Of a stretch of DNA of 10,909 bases, positions 1-7,143 are shown one piece after another. Source of the stretch: Sulfurimonas sp. (GTDB lineage Bacteria > Campylobacterota > Campylobacteria > Campylobacterales > Sulfurimonadaceae); NCBI GenBank assembly GCA_022712845.1, contig JAFLJV010000051.1, positions 1 through 10,909 of the forward strand. Direction: 5' to 3'. The position numbers were made by a program, and so were the translations under genes. Positions within the stretch are counted from its first letter, which is position 1. Each line of letters opens with the position of its first letter. The notes beneath the pieces are model-generated. The model was given only the letters and a program-made list of their open reading frames with translations. It was not told the DNA's origin and did not search any database.

Positions 1-1
1 T

Positions 2-328
2 GCTTCAATGGGATTTAAAGAGGGTTGTCGTAAAGCAAGACCTTCTATTTTAGAGCCAATGATGAAAGTTGAAGTTGAAGTTCCTGAAGATTATATGGGT
101 GATGTTATTGGTGACCTTAACCGTCGTCGTGGTCAAGTTAATAATATGGGTGACCGTTCAGGTAATAAAATTATCGATGCATTTGTTCCACTTGCTGAAA
201 TGTTTGGTTACTCAACTGACCTTCGTTCAGCAACTCAAGGTAGAGCTACTTACTCTATGGAGTTTGATCATTATGAAGAAGTTCCAAGAAATGTATCTGA
301 AGAGATCCAAAAAAAGAGAAACGGCTAA
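2..328 (+). CDS. fusA: Elongation factor G, C-terminal fragment (5' end outside window)
   Basis: EF-G is the GTPase that moves tRNA and mRNA through the ribosome and, with ribosome recycling factor, splits ribosomes after termination. Only the last 108 codons are present. They read in frame from base 2 and contain the end of domain IV and domain V. Recognisable conserved stretches are [43 protein letters not shown] and [18 protein letters not shown], all standard in bacterial EF-G. The G domain lies upstream of the window. The gene ends in TAA and is followed 13 bases later by a hairpin with a T-run, so it is probably the last gene of its operon. In many bacteria fusA closes the rpsL-rpsG-fusA cluster, but that cannot be seen here. 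The ATG at base 8 is an internal methionine, not the start. Confidence 0.97.
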   Translation, partial: ASMGFKEGCRKARPSILEPMMKVEVEVPEDYMGDVIGDLNRRRGQVNNMGDRSGNKIIDAFVPLAEMFGYSTDLRSATQGRATYSMEFDHYEEVPRNVSEEIQKKRNG

Positions 329-341
329 GCCAATTTTCGTA

Positions 342-375
342 ATACTTCCTTTTTTGGAAGTATCTACTTTTTTTT
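342..375 (+). terminator. Rho-independent terminator after fusA
   Basis: Perfect 8-bp stem ATACTTCC / GGAAGTAT around a six-T loop, then CTAC and a run of eight T. It lies 13 bases after the fusA stop codon and ahead of a new plus-strand gene, so it should end the fusA transcript. Confidence 0.8.
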
Positions 376-436
376 ATTACTATTTTTTGTTAAACTATAG
401 ATATCTATCTTTATTTTATAAATCATATAAAGTATG

Positions 437-445
437 TTTTATAAA
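437..445 (+). promoter_or_regulatory. Possible -10 region for the gene at 465
   Basis: TATAAA at 440-445 lies 19 bases before the ATG in a very AT-rich stretch downstream of the fusA terminator. There is no clear -35 box, which is normal for the housekeeping sigma factor in Campylobacterota. The AT richness makes chance matches likely, so this is a weak call. Confidence 0.35.
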
Positions 446-464
446 ATAAAAGAACAGGTGCATT

Positions 465-1136
465 ATGAAAAAATTACTATTTTCATCTATTTTTGTAATA
501 CAAATATTTGCTCAAACTCCTGATGTATATTCTACTCTTGGAAATGAAATATTTAGTAATATTAAAAAAATTGAGAACTTAAAAACAATACCTGAATTTA
601 AAAATTATGAAAATAAAATAAATAAATATATTCAGGATGTAAAAGAGATAAAACAAGATGGTTTTTTAGTTAGATCACAAGAAAATAATATTAGTAAAGA
701 AGCGTACTTAAATAGATTAAGAAAATTATCAATTATGAATGATAATTTTTTAAAATATGTAGAAAGTAGTTTTAAAAACTCAATTCAAAATAAAAATAAT
801 GAACTATTTTTATCAATGATTGATTCAGGGCTTCTTGATACAGCTGAATATAAAGAAGAAATTCTTGATTATTATTCAAAACACTCCCAAGAGATGGAAC
901 CATCAGAGATTATTAAAACTTTTTTAAATGAAAAAAAAGAGAAACAAAAAATTATTCAAGAGCGTATAAAAGTGATAAAAACTTCTAAAAAAGATATAGA
1001 AGCAGCAAGAATAAAAAGAATTCGTCAAAGAGATAAAGAGAAAGAAGAAGCTGTAATAAAGCTACTTGATGAAGAAGTTACACAAAAGAAAAAAGATATT
1101 AGAGAAAATCAAAAAAAAGAACTTTCCCAAGATTAG
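465..1136 (+). CDS. Exported coiled-coil protein of unknown function
   Basis: I do not recognise a family. The 223-residue product begins with a short Sec-type signal: MKK, a hydrophobic stretch at residues 4-15, and a likely signal peptidase I site after Ala16 (IFA|QT). It is therefore probably periplasmic. No lipobox cysteine or second membrane helix is seen. The rest is almost wholly helical and charged. Residues about 30-140 are Lys/Glu/Asn-rich, and residues about 150-220 are a dense Lys/Glu/Arg run, which suggests a long coiled coil. There is no Cys in the mature protein and no catalytic motif. The start is supported by the signal peptide; the ribosome site (AGAACAGG) is weak. It is probably monocistronic, between the fusA terminator and convergent bpt, and its stop codon overlaps the bpt stop by four bases. 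A structural or scaffold role is possible but unproven. Confidence 0.75.
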   Translation: MKKLLFSSIFVIQIFAQTPDVYSTLGNEIFSNIKKIENLKTIPEFKNYENKINKYIQDVKEIKQDGFLVRSQENNISKEAYLNRLRKLSIMNDNFLKYVESSFKNSIQNKNNELFLSMIDSGLLDTAEYKEEILDYYSKHSQEMEPSEIIKTFLNEKKEKQKIIQERIKVIKTSKKDIEAARIKRIRQRDKEKEEAVIKLLDEEVTQKKKDIRENQKKELSQD

Positions 1137-1846
1137 AACCAATCATACTTTTCATCTAAATTTGGGTTTCCATTTAAAGTGAGATATGGTTTATAATGAG
1201 ATTTGTATGACAAAGATGGACAATCTTTTACATAATATCCTAAATATATCCATTTTTTTTGAGAATTTTTAGCGAGTGTAATTTGATTATACAGAGATAA
1301 TTTTCCAAGTGAGTATGCTGAAAAATCAGGATCATAATAGAAGTAAATAGATGATATCCCATCATCAAGTATATCAATTAAGTCAACCCCAATTAATTTA
1401 TCTTCTATGTAATATAAAATTTCATAACCAAAATCATTATGTGCATCTACAAAAGAATTATAATATCCTTGAGCAGTAGTAGGATGATGTTCCCAACCTT
1501 TTTTATTTTTCATAAATAGATGATATTTTTCAAAAAGTTCTAGGTGAGTTTTGCTAAGAGATGGTTTTTGAATATAGCTTGTTATGCAGGCAGCTTTTTT
1601 TATAACTCTTTTTTGTGATGAAGAAAATTTGAAATTATTTATATCTATTTTTATACTTTTACATTCATCACATGAGGTACATATAGGTCTAAAATACATT
1701 TTACCAAATCTTCTATATCCACGCTCTATTAACTCTTGACATTGAATTGTAGAGCAGTTGTCAACCATTTTATAGTGTGTTGTTTGCTGTTTGTCGTCTA
1801 AATAGGAACATTTATCATTTGTAAGAAATTCTTTAAGTATATTCAT
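1133..1846 (-). CDS. bpt: Aspartate/glutamate leucyltransferase (Ate1/Bpt family aminoacyl-tRNA-protein transferase)
   Basis: Bpt transfers leucine from Leu-tRNA to proteins with N-terminal Asp or Glu, making them N-degron substrates for the ClpS-ClpAP protease. It acts in the cytoplasm. The 237 residues match the family's normal length (about 240). The N-terminal domain has the conserved ELIERGYRRFGKMYFRPIC segment (residues 38-56) and a Cys cluster, C56-x2-C59-x2-C62. The C-terminal GNAT-like domain shows GISSIYFYYDPDF (163-175), SLGKLSLYNQI (179-189) and YLGYYVKDCPSLSYKSHYKP (201-220), hallmarks of the Ate1/Bpt C-terminal domain. From memory it aligns with the Campylobacter protein through the first residues, which supports the ATG at 1846. 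The only purine-rich ribosome site (AGGA) is one base from the ATG, so initiation may be weak. Whether it uses Leu or Arg is inferred from family membership. It is convergent with the upstream coiled-coil gene and divergent from the membrane protein at 1886. Confidence 0.9.
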   Translation of the reverse strand: MNILKEFLTNDKCSYLDDKQQTTHYKMVDNCSTIQCQELIERGYRRFGKMYFRPICTSCDECKSIKIDINNFKFSSSQKRVIKKAACITSYIQKPSLSKTHLELFEKYHLFMKNKKGWEHHPTTAQGYYNSFVDAHNDFGYEILYYIEDKLIGVDLIDILDDGISSIYFYYDPDFSAYSLGKLSLYNQITLAKNSQKKWIYLGYYVKDCPSLSYKSHYKPYLTLNGNPNLDEKYDWF

Positions 1847-1885
1847 ATCCTAAGTTTGACATAATTTGTATTAGAAAAGGCATAT

Positions 1886-2212
1886 ATGAAAGAAATTTTT
1901 ATTAAGTATAAAGTAGTTATATTAAGAACATTGGGTGTATTAATGCTTGTTGTTGGTTTTGCAGTACATTTTTGGGCAACACCAAAAGAAGGGCTTACTA
2001 AAAATGAGATGGCAACTATAAATGCACAAAGAATGGAATCACATGCCATGAGAGGTAGCGGAGAAGTAGTAAAAAAATCTAAATCTAGTAGTGCAAAAAT
2101 TATGCAAGAGTTAAAAAATAAACAAAAAAAACAGATGGAATATTTGACTATAATTGTTATGATACTAGGGCTTGGATCTCTGGGGTATAGTTTTATAAAG
2201 CCTAAGAGTTAA
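1886..2212 (+). CDS. Small membrane protein with two predicted helices, function unknown
   Basis: The 108-residue product is not a family I recognise. Residues about 9-31 form a hydrophobic helix ([17 protein letters not shown]), and residues about 86-104 form a second one ([19 protein letters not shown]). Between them is a polar, Ser/Lys-rich loop of about 55 residues (KKSKSSSAK at 63-71, then [10 protein letters not shown]). The many positive charges in the loop suggest that it faces the cytoplasm with both termini outside, though this is only a positive-inside guess. There are no cysteines or catalytic motifs. The ATG has a good ribosome site, AAAGG, five bases upstream. The gene is divergent from bpt (39 bases between start codons) and convergent with prfB, overlapping the prfB stop by four bases. 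Confidence 0.7.
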   Translation: MKEIFIKYKVVILRTLGVLMLVVGFAVHFWATPKEGLTKNEMATINAQRMESHAMRGSGEVVKKSKSSSAKIMQELKNKQKKQMEYLTIIVMILGLGSLGYSFIKPKS

Positions 2213-3312
2213 ATATTGCTTTTGTTGTTAGCAATAAGTACTCCCTCTATCATTTTACTAATATCTCCATCTAATATGCCTGATACATTTGAGTAAGCTT
2301 CATTACTTCTAGTATCTTTTACCTGTTGATATGGTTGCATGACATAAGAGCGAATTTGATGTCCCCAGCCTATCTCACTTTTGGCAACACCAGCAAGTTC
2401 TGCTTTTTGAGCTTCAAGTTCTAGCTCATACAAACGAGATTTTAACATCTTCATAGCTGTAGCTCTATTCTTATGTTGACTTCTGTCGTTTTGGCATTGA
2501 ACTATTACATTTGTCTTTATATGCGTTATGCGAATAGCTGATTCAGTTTTATTTACATGTTGTCCACCAGCACCACTAGCACGATATGTATCAACACGAA
2601 TATCTCTATCTTCAATCTCTATATTGATGTTATCATCAACCTCTGGTGAAACCATAACAGAACTAAAAGAGGTGTGTCTTTTTGCATTTGAATCAAACGG
2701 AGAGATACGAACAAGTCTATGGATACCATTTTCAACTTTTAAATATCCATAAGCATTTTCGCCTTTTATTAGAATTGAAACATCTTTGATTCCTGCTTCA
2801 TCTCCAACTTGATAATCAAGAACTTCAACTTTATAACCTTGTCTCTCAGCAAAGCGTTTATACATGCGAAGTAGCATCTCTGCCCAGTCTTGAGATTCTG
2901 TTCCACCAGCACCAGGATGGATAGATAAAATTGCATTATTTGAATCCATCTCCTCACTTAAAAGTACTTCTATCTCCATATCTAAAATCTGTTGTTCTAA
3001 TTCACTTGCCGCGTCAAAACACTCACTTATAGACCCTTCATCATTTTCTTCTTTTGCCATATCATAAAGCTCTTTAGCATCATCTATAGCATTTTTTGCA
3101 ATGAAATATTTATCTAATTTTCTTTGATGCTGAGTTTTTTCTTTTTGAATAGTTGCGGCATGTTTCGCATCATTCCAAAATTCCTGTTCGTTTTCTAATT
3201 TATCAATTTCATCTAATTTAGATTGGAGTTTATCAGGCTCAACAACACCTGTAATATTATTCATTTTAATTGTTATGTTTTTTAATAGTTCTGTATATTC
3301 ATAGTTATCCAT
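2209..3312 (-). CDS. prfB: Peptide chain release factor 2
   Basis: RF2 reads UAA and UGA in the ribosomal A site and triggers hydrolysis of peptidyl-tRNA. The 367 residues are normal length. The order is an N-terminal helical domain (about 1-110), the acidic [17 protein letters not shown] segment (131-147), the stop-codon-reading tripeptide SPF at 204-206 (RF2 type; RF1 has PxT), and the catalytic GGQ at 249-251 within [17 protein letters not shown]. The residue four before the first G of GGQ is Ala245, the form found in most bacteria, not the Thr of E. coli K-12. The reading frame is continuous, so the in-frame UGA programmed frameshift that autoregulates prfB in many bacteria is absent. The ATG at 3312 is preceded by AGGGA with four bases of spacing. 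A palindromic repeat begins 15 bases upstream, so the promoter must lie inside or beyond it. The stop overlaps that of the gene at 1886. Confidence 0.97.
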   Translation of the reverse strand: MDNYEYTELLKNITIKMNNITGVVEPDKLQSKLDEIDKLENEQEFWNDAKHAATIQKEKTQHQRKLDKYFIAKNAIDDAKELYDMAKEENDEGSISECFDAASELEQQILDMEIEVLLSEEMDSNNAILSIHPGAGGTESQDWAEMLLRMYKRFAERQGYKVEVLDYQVGDEAGIKDVSILIKGENAYGYLKVENGIHRLVRISPFDSNAKRHTSFSSVMVSPEVDDNINIEIEDRDIRVDTYRASGAGGQHVNKTESAIRITHIKTNVIVQCQNDRSQHKNRATAMKMLKSRLYELELEAQKAELAGVAKSEIGWGHQIRSYVMQPYQQVKDTRSNEAYSNVSGILDGDISKMIEGVLIANNKSNI

Positions 3313-3327
3313 ATCATCCCTAGCTGG

Positions 3328-3397
3328 GTCATTCTGAACTTGATTCAGAATCTAGCTTATTTTTTGAAATTAGACTCCCAGTCAAGCTGAGAGTGAC
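3328..3397. repeat. Palindromic repeat copy A (two 27-base hairpin arms), prfB-panC spacer
   Basis: Left arm 3328-3354 and right arm 3371-3397 are imperfect inverted copies of each other, with GTCA at the outer ends and CTA/TAG at the inner ends, separated by 16 bases. Each arm is itself a hairpin. The left stem is ATTCTGAA / TTCAGAAT around CTTGA. The right stem is ACTCCCAG / CTGAGAGT around TCAAG, with one C-A mismatch. Bases 3328-3359 are identical over 32 bases to 9203-9234 inside priA. Its place between divergent genes means it could affect the promoter or leader of prfB. Confidence 0.85.
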
Positions 3398-3408
3398 GAA
3401 GTCTATTG

Positions 3409-3414
3409 TATAAT
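3409..3414 (+). promoter_or_regulatory. -10 box of the panC promoter
   Basis: Perfect TATAAT preceded directly by TTG, 27 bases before the panC ATG and 11 bases after the end of repeat copy A. No -35 box is evident, as usual for Campylobacterota. Transcription would start near 3420, giving a leader of about 20 bases that carries the GAGG ribosome site. Confidence 0.6.
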
Positions 3415-3441
3415 TGCGATTATATAAAAATGAGGCTTAAA

Positions 3442-4263
3442 ATGAAGATTATCTCTAACCCTTTAGAGTTAAAAGAGTATTTAAAAAATAAAAATCTATC
3501 AATTGGGTTTGTCCCTACTATGGGTGCTTTACATGATGGTCATATCTCTTTAATTAAAAAAGCTAAAAAACAAAATGATTTGCTTGTAGTTTCTATATTT
3601 TTAAACCCTATGCAATTTTCTAAAAATGAAGATTTAAATAAATATCCTAAAAAAGATGAAGCTGATAAACATATATGTAAATTGAGTGGAGTAGATGTTT
3701 TATTTTTTCCACAAATTAAAGATATTTATGGTGATGATGAAGTTAGTTTAAGTGCTCCAAATGTTAGAGGTTATGTACTTGAAGGCTCAACTCGTCCATC
3801 TCACTTTAATGGTGTTTTAACTGTAGTGATGAAGCTTTTAAATATAGTAAGTCCTACAAAAGCTTATTTTGGTAAAAAAGATGCACAGCAATTAAACATT
3901 ATATCTCTAATGGTAAAACAATTATTTATGAGTGTAGAGATAGTTGCAGTTGATACTGTAAGAGAAAGTAATGGACTAGCTCTTAGTAGTAGAAATTGTT
4001 ATCTTTCAACACAAGAGCGACAGGATGCTCTTAAAATTTCTGCATCACTTCATAGTGCTGGAATAATGGTTAGTAAAAATATTTTAAATTCTCATAAGAT
4101 AACTAAAAAAATGAAAGAAGTTTTATCTCCATTAGAGATTTTTTATGTTGAAATTTTAAATCGTGATTTTGAACAACTCTCACAAGTTGAAGTTGGAAAT
4201 ACAATTATTTTAGTTGAAGTAAAAGTTGGAGATACAAGGCTTTTAGATAATATCTGGTTGTAA
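3442..4263 (+). CDS. panC: Pantothenate synthetase (pantoate--beta-alanine ligase)
   Basis: PanC joins pantoate and beta-alanine using ATP, via a pantoyl-adenylate intermediate, in the last step of pantothenate synthesis for coenzyme A. The 273 residues match the family. Seen are IGFVPTMGALHDGH (residues 21-34, with the class I synthetase HxGH signature at 31-34), the substrate-binding TRPSHFNGVLTVVMKLLNIV segment (117-136), YFGKKDAQQ (142-150) and the KMSKS-like LSSRNCYLS (181-189). I chose the ATG at 3442 because GAGG lies six bases upstream and PanC proteins normally begin about 20 residues before PTMG. An in-frame TTG at 3406 would give 12 more residues but overlaps the -10 box. It is apparently a single-gene unit, divergent from prfB and convergent with ftsI. 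No panB or panD lies in the window. Confidence 0.95.
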   Translation: MKIISNPLELKEYLKNKNLSIGFVPTMGALHDGHISLIKKAKKQNDLLVVSIFLNPMQFSKNEDLNKYPKKDEADKHICKLSGVDVLFFPQIKDIYGDDEVSLSAPNVRGYVLEGSTRPSHFNGVLTVVMKLLNIVSPTKAYFGKKDAQQLNIISLMVKQLFMSVEIVAVDTVRESNGLALSSRNCYLSTQERQDALKISASLHSAGIMVSKNILNSHKITKKMKEVLSPLEIFYVEILNRDFEQLSQVEVGNTIILVEVKVGDTRLLDNIWL

Positions 4264-4278
4264 AGTACTTATTTGAAC

Positions 4279-4389
4279 GTAAAATAAGCAAAGCTCATTT
4301 TACTACGCTAGCCGCTTCTAAAGAAACATTTTGCTCTGCAAAAGCGATTCTCTTGTTTTGGCACTAAAGCTTGGCTTATAATAGCCAAG
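4279..4389. other. Hairpin-rich intergenic segment between convergent panC and ftsI
   Basis: Three separate stem-loops fill this 131-base gap. Bases 4279-4303 pair over 11 positions with one mismatch around an AAA loop (GTAAAATAAGC / GCTCATTTTAC). Bases 4329-4343 form TTTTGC / GCAAAA around TCT. Bases 4370-4389 form CTTGGCT / AGCCAAG around TATAAT. None is followed by a strong T-run on either strand, so these are not textbook Rho-independent terminators, although one may act as a transcript end for either convergent gene. Confidence 0.45.
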
Positions 4390-4393
4390 AGGG

Positions 4394-6148
4394 TTATTGG
4401 GTTGGTACCAAGTAACCTTCTTCAACCATAATATCAACAACTTTTTTAAATACGGGTACTGATGTTTGAGCTGCAAATTGACTTTTCTTTGGTTTAATTA
4501 CAACTGCACCAATTGTATATCCATTTTTTTTATCATTTACAAAACCTATAAATGCGGTGTTGTATTTATTGACATATTTACCTCTCTCAACAATATGAGC
4601 AGTACCTGTTTTCCCACCAATCTCTAAACCTTCTGTTTTAGCTTTTATTCCTGTTCCTTGATTAACAGTTTTGATAAGAATTTTTTTTACCCTTTGAGCT
4701 GTTGAGCTTTTTATAACTTGAACATATTCACTCTCAGGAAGAAGAGTAGAAATATTTTTCTCATCTATAAAACTTTTTACAATTTTTGGATTTACAATTT
4801 CCCCATTATTGTTAAAAGCACTATAAGCTTTTATAAGTTGCATAAGATTCGCTCTCATACCATATCCATAAGAACAAGTTGCTTTATATATTTCATTATT
4901 TAATCTTTGTGCATGGGGAATTGATCCAACTCTTTCATAAATAAGATCAGGTGTAGATATTTTTGAGAAACCAAATTTTTTAAGACCATTATGAAACTCA
5001 GGACCTGATAGTTTTTGTGCAAGTTGAGCAATCCCAATATTTGAAGAGTGAACTATAGCATTCTCAGCAGATAGCCAATCAAAAGGATGTTCATCTGTAA
5101 TAGTTTTTTTACCAATTTTGTAACGACCATTATGCCCATTAACTAAATCATAGGGGTTAACAAGACCTTTGTCCAGTAAAAGAGCAAATGTAATTGTTTT
5201 GATAACACTACCAGGCTCAAAACTATACTCTATCATTGAACTATTAAGAGATGGGTAATCACTCTTTTTTATATCTTTTGGCAGATATCTATTTGAGCTA
5301 GCCATACTAAGGACTTCCCCACTTACAGAATCCATTATAGCAATCATAACCTCAGATGCCCTTAGCTCTTTTTTCATATCATCGAGCATTTTTTCTATTC
5401 GAATTTGTAATGAAATGGGGATAGTAAGCTTTATATCAAGACCATTGATATTTCTTTTTGTAAAACTATCTTTATTTAAAATTATATAACTGTTAACATC
5501 TCTTGGACCTTGACTTATCTCATCTTGTTTTGCTTGAAGTTCATGCTCAAATCTTTTTTCTAAACCTTTTACCCCTTTTATATAAGTGTAACCATCTTTT
5601 TCAAATTTACGTGGATAACCTATGATAGGGGTCAATAGTTTTCCATAAGCGTACTCTCTACTCTCTCCACTTTCAATAATACTAAGACCATGCAGAGTTA
5701 ATTTTCCTGTTCTTTTATTTTTTCTCTCTACAAATACTTTAAATTTTTTTAATTCATATGATAAGCTTTTTAAGTACTGAGCCTGTTTTTGAGGTATGTT
5801 ATATGAAAGTACAACAACACCTTTTTTCTTAGATAGCTTTTTTTTGATTTTCTTAGAATCTATCCCAGAGTAGATACTAAATAACTCTATAAACAACTCT
5901 TTTTTTTGTGGGTCTATATAGTGAGTATTTACCACTGCTTTATACAGTTTTTTTGTAGTAGCAATATGAAAGCCATCAGCACTTATAATAAAACCACGAG
6001 ATGCTTTTGAACTCTCTTTTGTGTATAGTGATGGAAGATGGCGAGGTTTAAGAGTAATTAAAAGCATAACACTTAAAAATATTAAAAAGCCCAAAGTTAT
6101 TGTGCTATAAAGAAGAAATATTTTTTTGCTTTTATTTTGATTTTTCAT
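4394..6148 (-). CDS. ftsI: Septal peptidoglycan transpeptidase FtsI (class B penicillin-binding protein, PBP3-like)
   Basis: FtsI crosslinks peptidoglycan at the division septum, working with the FtsW glycosyltransferase, and is a beta-lactam target. The 584 residues show a short cytoplasmic N-terminus, one membrane anchor (about 10-33), the start of the class B pedestal domain at RGFIISADGF (51-60), and a C-terminal transpeptidase domain from about 265. The three penicillin-binding motifs are intact: SVIK at 314-317 in EPGSVIK (nucleophile Ser314), SSN at 368-370, and KTGT at 513-516. The ATG at 6148 has no clear Shine-Dalgarno sequence. It is downstream of fliE in the same direction, separated by repeat copy B, and has its own TATAAT box. 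The flgB-flgC-fliE-ftsI order is as I recall from Helicobacter pylori and favours FtsI over the elongation-specific PBP2. A sporulation SpoVD-type protein is not plausible in this group. Confidence 0.93.
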   Translation of the reverse strand: MKNQNKSKKIFLLYSTITLGFLIFLSVMLLITLKPRHLPSLYTKESSKASRGFIISADGFHIATTKKLYKAVVNTHYIDPQKKELFIELFSIYSGIDSKKIKKKLSKKKGVVVLSYNIPQKQAQYLKSLSYELKKFKVFVERKNKRTGKLTLHGLSIIESGESREYAYGKLLTPIIGYPRKFEKDGYTYIKGVKGLEKRFEHELQAKQDEISQGPRDVNSYIILNKDSFTKRNINGLDIKLTIPISLQIRIEKMLDDMKKELRASEVMIAIMDSVSGEVLSMASSNRYLPKDIKKSDYPSLNSSMIEYSFEPGSVIKTITFALLLDKGLVNPYDLVNGHNGRYKIGKKTITDEHPFDWLSAENAIVHSSNIGIAQLAQKLSGPEFHNGLKKFGFSKISTPDLIYERVGSIPHAQRLNNEIYKATCSYGYGMRANLMQLIKAYSAFNNNGEIVNPKIVKSFIDEKNISTLLPESEYVQVIKSSTAQRVKKILIKTVNQGTGIKAKTEGLEIGGKTGTAHIVERGKYVNKYNTAFIGFVNDKKNGYTIGAVVIKPKKSQFAAQTSVPVFKKVVDIMVEEGYLVPTQ

Positions 6149-6165
6149 TAAAACTTTTTTAGTGG

Positions 6166-6174
6166 ATTATAACA
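6166..6174 (-). promoter_or_regulatory. Extended -10 promoter of ftsI
   Basis: On the minus strand this reads TGT-TATAAT, a full extended -10 (TGnTATAAT), 17 bases upstream of the ftsI ATG. The transcript would have a leader of only about ten bases. It would let ftsI be expressed independently of the sigma-54 flagellar genes upstream. Confidence 0.6.
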
Positions 6175-6186
6175 TTTTAAATTGTC

Positions 6187-6260
6187 GTCATCCTCAGCTT
6201 GTCTGGGGATCTAACCTGAATTACATAATAAACTAGACCCTAAATCAAGTTTAGGGTGAC
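6187..6260. repeat. Palindromic repeat copy B between fliE and ftsI
   Basis: Arms at 6187-6213 and 6234-6260, 27 bases each, separated by 20 bases. Left stem ATCCTCAG / CTGGGGAT around CTTGT (one G-T pair); right stem ACCCTAAA / TTTAGGGT around TCAAG (perfect). Outer GTCA/TGAC and inner CTA/TAG ends are as in copy A, while the stem bases differ in a compensated way. It starts 11 bases after the fliE stop and ends before the ftsI promoter, so a flagellar transcript would carry both hairpins in its 3' region. Confidence 0.85.
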
Positions 6261-6271
6261 GGAGGGATTAA

Positions 6272-6577
6272 TTATAATTGTGTTCTACCTAGCTCTTTAT
6301 AAGCATTTAGTGCTTTGTTTCTGATTTCAAGCATTAGTTTCATACTTGTTTCTGCTTTTCCAATTGCAAGTGCCGCTTGGTGTAAGTCTTTAACTTGACC
6401 AGTTGCCATGTCTGCAACAGCTACTTCACTTTTTTCTTGAATTTTATTTACTTCAGCAACAGCAGATTTTAGATGTTTTGCAAAAGCTTCACCACCAGCT
6501 TCAACTTTACCTTTTTGCTTTAAAAATTCTGCTGTAGAAGTTCCAGATAAACCATCTATTTTTCCAAATTCACTCAT
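6272..6577 (-). CDS. fliE: Flagellar hook-basal body protein FliE
   Basis: FliE is a small exported protein that joins the MS ring (FliF) to the proximal rod (FlgB) and is needed for early type III export. The 101-residue product has the family's length and its C-terminal helical core: AFAKHLKSAVAEVNKIQEKS (about residues 32-51), a central VKDLHQAALAIGKAETSMKL, and the closing LEIRNKALNAYKELGR. There is no signal peptide, as expected for a flagellar export substrate. I chose the ATG at 6577 because GGAAGGGAA lies just upstream; an in-frame TTG five codons earlier sits in that ribosome site. It follows flgC by 18 bases, in one operon with flgB and flgC. Repeat copy B follows the stop. Confidence 0.94.
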   Translation of the reverse strand: MSEFGKIDGLSGTSTAEFLKQKGKVEAGGEAFAKHLKSAVAEVNKIQEKSEVAVADMATGQVKDLHQAALAIGKAETSMKLMLEIRNKALNAYKELGRTQL

Positions 6578-6595
6578 TTGATTCCCTTCCAAAAT

Positions 6596-7090
6596 TTACT
6601 GTAACAATGATATAGCACTATTTGCCATACTTTTTGAGCTCTCAAAAGCAGCTACATTTGCTTGATAACTTCTAGTAGCTTCTACTAAATCGGCCATTTC
6701 GATAACAGGATTAATATTTGGATACGCAACATATCCATTTGTGTCAGCATCTGGATGTGCTGGATCATATTTCATTTTTGGTTCTCTGTCATCTCTTGAG
6801 ATTTTATCAACCACTACACTCATTATAGCAGGATTTACTTTTTTACCAAAAGCACCTTCATTGAGAGGGTCTTCAAATTTAGCACCTTGAGTCATAGAAT
6901 TAATCGCTTTATTAAACTGTTGATTAAAGTCAATCGCTTTAAAAACAACCTGTTTTCTTCTATATGGACCACCCTCTTCAGTTCTAGTTGTTTGTGCATT
7001 TGCTATGTTTTGAGAGATAATATTTACACGGGTTCTTTGAGCCGATAAACCATAACCGCTGATATCAAAACTATTTAAAAAATTACTCAT
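6596..7090 (-). CDS. flgC: Flagellar proximal rod protein FlgC
   Basis: FlgC is one of the proximal rod subunits of the flagellar axle in the periplasm, exported by the flagellar type III apparatus. With the ATG at 7090 it has 164 residues. The N-terminal rod signature is clear: SFDISGYGLSAQRTRVNIIS (about residues 7-26), then QNIANAQTTRTEEGGPYRRK. The C-terminal helix ends with VEATRSYQANVAAFESSKSM and AISLLQ, the partner strand of the coiled-coil rod fold. A GTG two codons upstream is an alternative start but less likely. Ribosome site TAGG is eight bases upstream. The ATG overlaps the stop of a 19-codon ORF that copies the first nine codons of flgC, so flgC may be translationally coupled to it. 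It is second in the flgB-flgC-fliE operon. Confidence 0.95.
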   Translation of the reverse strand: MSNFLNSFDISGYGLSAQRTRVNIISQNIANAQTTRTEEGGPYRRKQVVFKAIDFNQQFNKAINSMTQGAKFEDPLNEGAFGKKVNPAIMSVVVDKISRDDREPKMKYDPAHPDADTNGYVAYPNINPVIEMADLVEATRSYQANVAAFESSKSMANSAISLLQ

Positions 7091-7143
7091 TTGCACAACC
7101 TATTATGAAAACACTTATCAAAACTATTTAAAAAATTGCTCAT
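7063..7143. repeat. Direct repeat from partial duplication of the flgC start
   Basis: Bases 7063-7090 (the first codons of flgC) and 7116-7143 (in the flgB-flgC spacer) agree at 27 of 28 positions and are offset by 53 bases. The flanks upstream of each copy on the minus strand also share AGGTT, so the duplication probably included the ribosome-binding region and then diverged. Confidence 0.85.

Noticed and set aside
69..449. Open frame overlapping fusA and running through its terminator
   Set aside because: It is a shifted frame of a strongly conserved EF-G segment, rich in Leu/Phe/Tyr as expected for a shadow, and crosses a terminator hairpin.
2528..2957. Open frames overlapping prfB on both strands
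   Set aside because: They lie in other frames of a conserved RF2 region that includes the GGQ domain, with no ribosome site or family match.
3313..3400. prfB programmed frameshift leader
   Set aside because: The RF2 N-terminus is already complete in the single frame, and the upstream region is a palindromic repeat, not coding.
3406..3441. Upstream TTG start giving PanC 12 more residues
   Set aside because: It overlaps the TATAAT box and has no ribosome site, while the ATG at 3442 has GAGG at good spacing and fits PanC N-termini.
6578..6592. TTG at 6592 as the fliE start
   Set aside because: It lies in the purine-rich ribosome site that serves the ATG at 6577.
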